The notes beneath the pieces were generated by a model. That model searched no databases. It worked only from the letters and a program-made list of their open reading frames with translations, and was not told where the DNA came from. A stretch of 64,000 bases of DNA from an uncultured bacterium. Its GTDB lineage: Bacteria; Patescibacteriota; Gracilibacteria; Absconditabacterales; Absconditicoccaceae. A program made the translations under genes and the position numbers. This document shows, in pieces, positions 57,298 through 64,000 of this stretch (its first letter is position 1; each line of letters starts with the position of its first letter). The stretch is taken from the NCBI GenBank assembly GCA_946408385.1, contig CAMJSB010000002.1:62001-126000 (forward strand), read 5' to 3'.

Positions 57298-58230
57298 ATG
57301 TACACGCTAATAATTATTTCATTAATTTTCTTTGGATTAGTGTTTGGATCATTTGGTTCAGTAATTTTTTATCGTTTATGAGAATGGCCAACCAAAGAGA
57401 CTTGGAAATGATTTTTAGTTTGACGTTCAGAGTGTCCAAAATGTCATCATCAACTCAAAGTTAGAAATTTAGTTCCTATTTTTTCATGGCTTTTTCAGTG
57501 ATGAAAATGTGAATATTGTAAAGCTCCTATTTCACGATTTTATCCATTTTTGGAAATTACGACAGTTTTGATATTTTTATGTGTATTTTTTACCTGTTCA
57601 AATAATTGAATTCCAGGTTATAATATTTGATTATTAGAATGATATATTTTCACAATTTTTATAACAATTTCGGCTCGGTTATTGTGGATAATTTTTCTTT
57701 ATGATATTAAAACTTACGAATTACATATTACAGCAACTATATTTTTAGCGATAATTACACTATTTTTTACACTGTTTTTTTGAACTAATAGATTAGAAAT
57801 ATTAATTTGAATATGAATTTTTGCTTTAATATTTTTTATTATATACTATTTATGAATATTTATAGCCACATTAAAATTTAAAGAAAAATCTGAATGATTT
57901 TGATTATGAGATGTAATTATAGCTCCGATTTTATGAGCACGATTAACTTTTTTTCTACAACCTAATTGAATATTTGATTGGAATTATTTAATTTGTTTTT
58001 TTATTATTTTAAGTTGAATTATAGGTTTATTTTATTTTTTATTAAACTCTATAATCAGAAAAATTATTAAAATAAAAAAATGAAAAAAATATGAATCTAT
58101 TTGGGTAACATGAATTCCATATCTTCCATCAATGATTACAGCAACTATTATAGAAATTGTATTTTGGAATTATTTAATTTATCGAGGAAATTTATTCTGA
58201 GATTGGTTTACAAATTTAATTTTTTTCTAA
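57298..58230 (+). CDS. Prepilin leader peptidase/N-methyltransferase
   Basis: This 310-residue aspartic membrane protease processes type IV pilin-like proteins. It has the CxxC pairs CPKCHHQ and CEYCKAPIS, the first catalytic Asp in LYDIKTYE and the second in GLGDVIIAPILGA. Codon 80 (CGA) lies in APIS-x-FYP, a Trp in many family members (ISWRYP). It lies ten bases after the SLH-like gene, so the operon links exported surface proteins to a pilin-type processing enzyme. No pilin gene was found in the window. Confidence 0.9.
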
Positions 58231-58236
58231 ACATTA

Positions 58237-59217
58237 ATGACTGATATCGACGAATTAACCTGAGCAGAAAATATAAAAAATTATAGAGAATTTTCTACAA
58301 AATCAAAAATCAGACTTATAGTTTTTGTAATATTATGATTAATTAGTTATTTAGTTTGCACAATATCGTTATTTTTTGGAAAGTGATTTATAATTCCAGC
58401 AATAAGCTTTATATTATTGTTTTTATTAATTTATTTTATAGCTTTAGACTGTTATAAAATAAAATTTCGTTATGTATTATTAATTTTATTCTGAATATTT
58501 TTATTTGAAACTATAAGTTTTATTATATTGCTTTGATTTTCACGATATTTAGTGGTTGAATTAATATTATTTAATGTAGCTATTTGAACATTATTATTCT
58601 TATTATGCTGGCAATTAAATCATCGTACATGATTTTCACCTTTTTCTTATTTTACTGAATGATGATTTTTTATAGTTAGTCTGTTAACTATATTTTTCTG
58701 TGTTTTTATGATGTGAAAGTATACTCAAATTCCATTCACTTGCGAAGATATTGAAGAATTTCCAAGTAAAATAGCAGAAACAACTACAAATCCATTAAAA
58801 AAAACACGAAATAATATTGTTTCATTATTTAAGGAAGATGAAGAAGAAACTTTAAATATGCCAGAATTTTATGAATTATGAAATCCTTTATCTAAATCTA
58901 CAGATTTAGCTAGTGCTGATGCTGTTGAATGATTTTTTGTAGATTTGAGAAATACTATAGAAGATCAAACAGTTGGAATAACAAAAAAAGTTTCTAAATC
59001 TACATGTAATCAGTATATCAAAATTTTACAAAAAACTCAAAAAAGCTGATGAATTCAGATTGCAGGAATAGTGGTTGGATATTTATTATTAGTTTGAGTT
59101 TTTAAAATTTTACTTTGGGTAGTTAGTATTTTCTGATTTGTATTGTTTATTATTTTGCGTATATTTGGTGTATATAAATATGAAAAAAGAATGGTAGAAA
59201 AGGAAGTTATTGTTTAA
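58237..59217 (+). CDS. Polytopic membrane protein, 326 residues
   Basis: The N-terminal 150 residues contain four to five hydrophobic helices (IVFVILGLISYLVCTISLFF, ALDCYKIKFRYVLLILFGIF). A charged middle region (KKTRNNIVSLFKEDEEETLN) follows, and two more helices at the C-terminus (IAGIVVGYLLLVGVFKILLW). It overlaps the style of tail-anchored membrane proteins but has no recognised motif. It lies seven bases after the prepilin peptidase and may assist it or belong to the same export set. Confidence 0.65.
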
Positions 59218-59234
59218 TTATTATAATAAAAAAT

Positions 59235-60638
59235 ATGAAAAAAATCTGATTTTTAATGTCTTTTTTAACTTGCAGTTTATTACTAACTTGATGCCAAAAT
59301 TATAATAATTTGACTACATATGATGAGCAAACTGCATGATGTGAAAAATGGATTTTATCTCATTGAGTTGAAAAAGCTGATTTTGAGCGAAAATGAAGTG
59401 AAAAAATCTGAGATATAATTGTAGTCACATGAATTCAATATGGTTATGATTGACTAGCAAATCAAGAAGTTAGCTGTGAATTTAATGAAGACGGGAAATT
59501 ATTGTGAATAAAAAGTTCAAATCTTAGAAATTATGAAACCAATAATTCATGAAATGTTATAAATATGTGAGAAAATATTGTTCCATGATGATATCTTTAT
59601 AGAAATTTAGATTTGGATAATGAAGAAGATAAACTGGAATATGAAGCTCTACAAAACGATAGAAATATGATTTTGAAATATCAGACAGATACTTCAGCAG
59701 CTGTAAATAAATTTATAGATGTAATTCATGATGATTTATTGGATTATTGCCAAGAATATTGAACAGGATATGAAACTATGAAATGAACAATGTATGAGAG
59801 AGATGTCTGTATGGATAATTATATCAAAGATTTGTATGAAAAACTTAGACTTAATTTAATTCTACCACAAAAAGATTATTCATGAGATGATCCAGTTCTG
59901 ATTTCTTATTATAATGATTTAAGATGAGACCATCCATTCGTTCGTTATTTTGTAGATTTATATACAGAAATTGTAGATTGAGTTTGAGATTATTGACCAT
60001 TACCAGAATATCCTAACATTTGACCAATTATTCAATTTGAAAATTGAGACTATTGAGGTGATGAAGAAAAATGAAGCGAACTTGCTGAAAAATATTGAAC
60101 AGGATTTTATACATACTGAAGGTGAAATGTTGAAATTGATTGAATAGAAGAAACATTAGAAGTTATTATAAGTATAGAGTCATGAATAGTTATAAACTGA
60201 CAAATGTTAGATCGAATTCAGTCTGAATATTGATACAAATTGCCAATATATAAAGATGATATTGCACATTGAACTTCTCCAATGGATTGACCATTTGTAC
60301 TTCATGTAAAAGATAAGTATGATAGAGATTTTATTTATCAAATTTTTTGAGATTGAGCTTGATCAGGAGAATTTTTGCTTATGATTTGGATGCTAGAAAA
60401 TTGAAAACGAATTCCTGTGTGATGGTGCGGAAATTATTGATATGTATTATTTCCAAGATATCCATTATTGTTTGGATATAATCAGCAGTCATGAGTATGT
60501 GAAAAATGGAAAAGGTTTGATCCATTAACAATTTTTACACATGAGGAAAATCTAAATGGATGAAATATTAAGTGGTCAGTAGATAACTTTATATTCTTTC
60601 TCAGATCTCTAGAAAGTATTAGAGTTTTAAATAAATAG
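59235..60638 (+). CDS. Large lipoprotein, 467 residues
   Basis: MKKIGFLMSFLTCSLLLTGC is a type II signal with lipobox LTGC. The mature protein has regions rich in Tyr, Asp and Gly (YYNDLRGDHPFVRYFVDLYT), several Trp/Gly motifs in the C-terminal half (PVWWCGNYGYVLFPRYPLLF) and six cysteines. No known family is found. It closes the same-strand run that begins at 54530. Its position suggests co-expression with the SLH-like protein and the prepilin peptidase. Confidence 0.7.
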
Positions 60639-60646
60639 TTAAATAT

Positions 60647-61282
60647 TTATAAAATTTCTTTCAAATCAGCTAAAGTAGAAATCTGAATAAAATCTATTCA
60701 TTTTTTGTGTACTTGTTTGATTCATTCTTCACTTCTATTTAAATGAATTGGAGCAATTCATACATTATTTGATCAGATTACATCAGCTTTTAAACTGTCT
60801 CAAATCATAATTATATCTTTGAAATCTACTCAAGAAAGTGATTTTAGGTATTCATAGATTTTTGGATCAGGTTTTATTGCTCATACATCGAAAGATAAAA
60901 CTTCATAATCAAAATTTCATTCAGGAATCAATTTATGTAAAGGCTGAGCATAATCTTTTCATAAATTAGAAACAACAGCAGTTTGATATCATTTAGATTT
61001 GATATAATTCAGAGCCTCTAATGTCTCTGGAAATAGAAAAGTTGACTGAATATCTTGCCTTATTTTTCCAATAAAATCATCAGTTAGTTCAATTTTTAAT
61101 CATTCATTTTCTATTTTTCATTCTTGAATATCCTTTAAAGTTACTGGATTATTCATAAAAATTTCTTTTAAATCTTTAGACATATTAATATTATCAAAAT
61201 CGTGGTCTATACAAGTTCAGTATAAATCAAAAGCAATCAGTTTTTTATCTTGATATTTGCTTAAATCTAATTGTTTGTTCAT
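60647..61282 (-). CDS. HAD-superfamily hydrolase
   Basis: The 211-residue protein has the HAD motifs: I FDLYGTCID with the nucleophile and catalytic Asp spacing D-x-Y, II VVSNLG, III KPDP with Lys, and IV IGDSLKADV. The cap domain between residues 25 and 90 is helical, as in subfamily I phosphatases (phosphoglycolate phosphatase or 5'-nucleotidase-like). The substrate is unknown. It overlaps in orientation with rlmD upstream; the eight-base gap suggests one transcript. Confidence 0.85.
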
Positions 61283-61290
61283 TTTATATT

Positions 61291-62949
61291 TTACTCTAAA
61301 ACACAAATATTCTCAATATGATGAGTGTGGGGGAACATGTCCACTGGTTGGACTTCCTTTGCACTAAATCACTGCTCATTTACTAGCATTTCAATATCTC
61401 TCGCCATAGTTACAGGATTACATGAAATGTAGAGAAGTTTGAATTTATATTCTTTCTTTAATTTTCCAATCCATTCAATCACATTTGGATGTAATCATTC
61501 ACGTGGAGGATCTACCACTACCACTCCGATATTTTTGATTTTTTCTTCTAATTCTGGAAATTTATTCAAAACTTTTTCACAAGGTGAAGCTACAAAGAAA
61601 CTTTGATTTTCTAGTCAGTTTATACTTGCATTTACATTTGCATCTCTGATAGCATCTTCCACAATTTCGATTCCAATTAATTCTGAATCTTTATTTTTTC
61701 CGTTATTTTGCTTCAAAAGTGAAAGTCAGATACTTCCAGCTCAGCAGTATAAATCCAATAAATTTCACTCGATATTTCCTAGCATATTGAATGCAGTTCA
61801 GAATAATTTTTCTGCTCATAAAGTATTAGTTTGAAAGAAAGAAAAAGGAGAAATTCTGAATGTTAATTTAGTTTCATTATTCACATCAGGTTCAGATTTT
61901 TCATTCTCTGAATCAATAATTTCATCTTTATTTTTTTTACTTTGCACAAAATTTAGCTGTTCATGAATATATCCATCTCACCAGAAAACTTTAGTTTCAG
62001 ATTGGTCATTTTTTACTGTATCTGAAAGTCATTCATTATATGTGATGACAAATGTTGTCACATTTTTTTTCAAAAATTCATTAGCTTTAAAATCTTCCAT
62101 CAGCTGTTCCCAAAGTTTAGTCTGTTCTGCATCTAAATTTCCAAATGAGATGGAAAGATTTACCATTAATTGCTCAGTATGGATTCATTCACGAATCACT
62201 AAATGACGAAAAAATCATTGATGAGTTTTCTGGTCAAAAACTGGTAATCATGAATTGAAACACAAAGTTTTTATAGTTTCATAAATCTGATTCATTTTTT
62301 GGGATATTAATCCACAACTATCTACATTTACGATTTTTGCAAATTCTCATTGTTTGTGAAATCCGCAACATTGATTGGCATCTATATCATATTTATGAAT
62401 TCATTCTTTCAAAATTTCTTCTTCAGATTTTCATTCTTTTATTCATTTACGAAATTCTGGATTTTGCTGTTTATAAACTCCAAAACTAAACTCGATTTTA
62501 TTTCTATATCATTTATCTAATGGCGACGGAATAATTGGCAAAATCTGGATTCTTTTTCATTTCTCTTCCAAATTTTTATTCAGCTTTTTGAATGCATCTT
62601 CTACGAGTTGTTGTTTAATTCATAATTGAGTTTGATAACTCATCATCTGCCATTTACATCATCCACAACCTATTCTTTCTGTTCAAGCATTAGCTTCACT
62701 GATTCATTTTGGAATGAAAAAATGAGGACAAAAAATTTCTCCATCGGCCATTTTTTCATCATATTTTTTGGTCTCCACTATATGTGCTTCGATATAATCT
62801 TTTCTCCTCTTTACTACTGTCACATCTACCGTACTTCCAGGCAAAGCTCATCATTTTATCAAAACTTTTTTTCCATCAGAAAGCGATGAAATTCAGATTC
62901 ATCCATGTCAGAGTTTATAGACTTTCAGATTTTTTAGAATTGATTTCAT
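61291..62949 (-). CDS. rlmD: 23S rRNA (uracil-C5)-methyltransferase, RlmD/TrmA family
   Basis: The 552-residue protein has an N-terminal TRAM-like beta part, then the 4Fe-4S cysteines (CPHFF, ERIGCGGCKWQMM), the SAM-binding LDLYCGAGSIGLSLL motif, the PPREGLH segment and catalytic ISCNPVT, with a terminal MFPHTHHIENI. It uses SAM to methylate uridine in RNA. The subgroup (RlmD or RlmC) is inferred. Insertions of about 100 residues make it longer than the 430 residues of E. coli RlmD. The arginine in PPR is CGT. Confidence 0.9.
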
Positions 62950-63089
62950 ATAATTTTAGTCAAAATAAATATAATTCTGAATAAGTAAACTTTAAAGTTT
63001 TGCTTATAAAAAACAAGATTATTCCATTTGCATTTATTCGATACTTTAATATAATGAACTTTAGAATTTTATTAGTTCATTAATTAGTC

Positions 63090-63707
63090 ATGCTTAACGA
63101 AAAACAGCTTATAGACAAATATTGAGAGATTATCAAAGAAGAAATCAATGTAAAAGATGTAGACATTTATCAATCTGATAAACCAATTACGAAAATATAT
63201 AAACCTTTATGAGGTCAGATTTCTGCTAAGTTTGGAAAAGATACATGACAGATTATTGCAAACTGAAAACAGTGAAATGTTCGTGAAATAGATGGTTGAA
63301 TTGAAGTTTTTGATAATGCATGACACACATGGAAATTGGAAGAATCTGACTATGAAGTAGTTTATGAATGACTTGATGGAACTGATACTACAGTTGAATG
63401 AAATACAATAGTAAAATTAGACCTAGAAATCACAGATGAACTCAAAAGAGAATGAACAGCTCGTGAAATTTCTAGATTTCTCAATCAAATGAGAAAAGAT
63501 GCTGATTTTAGTGTAGATGCTAGAGTAAATATGCATTACTCTTCTGATAGTGAAGATATGAAAAATATCGTTAAAGAATTCGCAGAATTTCTAAAAGAAG
63601 AAGCTTTGATTATTAATATTTCAGAATGAAATTGCGACTGAGATACACGTTCAGATATATTTGAAAGTGAAAATGGAAATGTAAAATTCTGACTAACTGT
63701 TGCATAG
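63090..63707 (+). CDS. Stand-alone isoleucyl-tRNA synthetase C-terminal domain
   Basis: The 205-residue protein matches the extreme C-terminal part of IleRS (DUF5915-like): KEEINVKDVDI, YKPLGGQISAKFGKD, VKLDLEITDELKREGTAREI and SRFLNQMRKDADFSVDARV. The catalytic and anticodon-binding domains are not encoded in the upstream 100 bases. Either the gene is a separated domain that pairs with a truncated IleRS elsewhere or it is a paralogue used for another purpose. In IleRS this domain helps tRNA binding. It ends in TAG at the start of a repeat region. Confidence 0.8.
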
Positions 63708-63712
63708 CTTTT

Positions 63713-63950
63713 TGTTATTCTGAGCGATAGACAAGAATCTTAAGTGTGTTATTGAAATCCTCTGCTTGCCCATTTTAAGGGGAAATCTCCGTAGGAGAAA
63801 GGGGTTGAGATGTAAGGTTGAGAGGTTGATAGTTATAAAATCCCTCTCGGCTTGCTTTACCATGCTTAGCGTGGCGAGTCTCCCTTTAAAAAGGGAGAAC
63901 AAAAGTGATACACACAAGATTTTTATTTTGTTTCACTCCATCTGAATGAC
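63713..63950. repeat. Dispersed palindromic repeats at the window end
   Basis: Starts TTATTCTGAGCGATAGACAA with GAATCTTAAG and ends CATCTGAATGACA, with inner blocks TTTAAGGGGAAATCTCCG and CTCCCTTTAAAAAGGGAG. Related to the elements at 11393, 53200 and 19408. The last 50 bases of the window hold no identified feature. Confidence 0.7.
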
Positions 63951-64000
63951 AATTTAATAGAGATAAATATAAAAAAAGCCGTAGGATAGAGATTCTTCCC

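Overview
This window is from an AT-rich genome that reads UGA as glycine. Every convincing gene runs through many in-frame TGA codons and stops only at TAA or TAG, and TGA falls at invariant glycines in TopA, RNase III, LepA, uracil-DNA glycosylase and FKBP. That is genetic code 25, known from the candidate phyla Absconditabacteria (SR1) and Gracilibacteria (BD1-5). Gene content also fits this reduced radiation.

A second recoding layer is visible. CGA and CGG fall where protein families carry conserved tryptophan: thioredoxin W-CGPC, uracil-DNA glycosylase LLWG, the VanY EPWH zinc motif, two sites in a Nudix hydrolase, Lgt, FemX and prepilin peptidase. No conserved arginine I inspected uses CGA or CGG; those use AGA, AGG, CGT or CGC. 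The tRNAs agree. The tRNA-Arg at 20384-20455 has anticodon GCG, which reads only CGU and CGC. A separate tRNA at 33208-33278 has anticodon UCG with tryptophan-like features (G73, U20, Trp-like anticodon arm). I conclude that CGA/CGG probably encode Trp here, which favours Absconditabacteria over Gracilibacteria.

Layout. 1-8145: RNase Y end, Lgt-like protein, membrane-anchored baseplate-J-like protein, topA, DciA-like protein, DUF2304-glycosyltransferase, lgt and nth. 8360-11308: large secreted SLH-like surface protein with an internal TAA. 11674-14359 (minus): ung, PAP2 phosphatase, small membrane protein, rpsP, rpmG and two tRNAs. 14482-19392: lineage-specific coiled-coil, membrane and lipoprotein genes and a methyltransferase. 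20602-23270: membrane protein, HrcA-like repressor and Nudix hydrolase. 23369-28736: secreted or membrane surface proteins followed by a 1011-residue valyl-tRNA synthetase homologue that has lost all its signature motifs. 28762-33204: lipoprotein, U32 peptidase family protein, FtsW/RodA and a hypothetical, then the UCG tRNA. 33289-37484: pyruvyl-transferase-like protein, LysM-CHAP wall hydrolase, def, rnc and a compositionally odd membrane gene. 37716-49638 (minus): LCP protein, lipoprotein, type IV-secretion-like ATPase with an inserted 34-residue repeat, flippase, two FKBPs, VanY-type carboxypeptidase and HlyD-like adaptor. 49788-54520: FemX, trxA, mscL, a LepA G-domain remnant and an MscS channel. 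54530-60638: lipoproteins, a second SLH-like protein, prepilin peptidase and membrane proteins. 60647-63707: HAD hydrolase, RlmD-type methyltransferase and a stand-alone IleRS C-terminal domain.

The repertoire is rich in envelope functions: lipoprotein maturation, peptidoglycan assembly and trimming, cell-surface display, DNA-translocation-like ATPase and mechanosensitive channels. This suits a small cell living attached to another cell, which is an inference. Several translation proteins occur as fragments or inactive copies (ValRS-like, IleRS C-terminus, LepA N-terminus). Dispersed palindromic repeats occupy several gene-free gaps.
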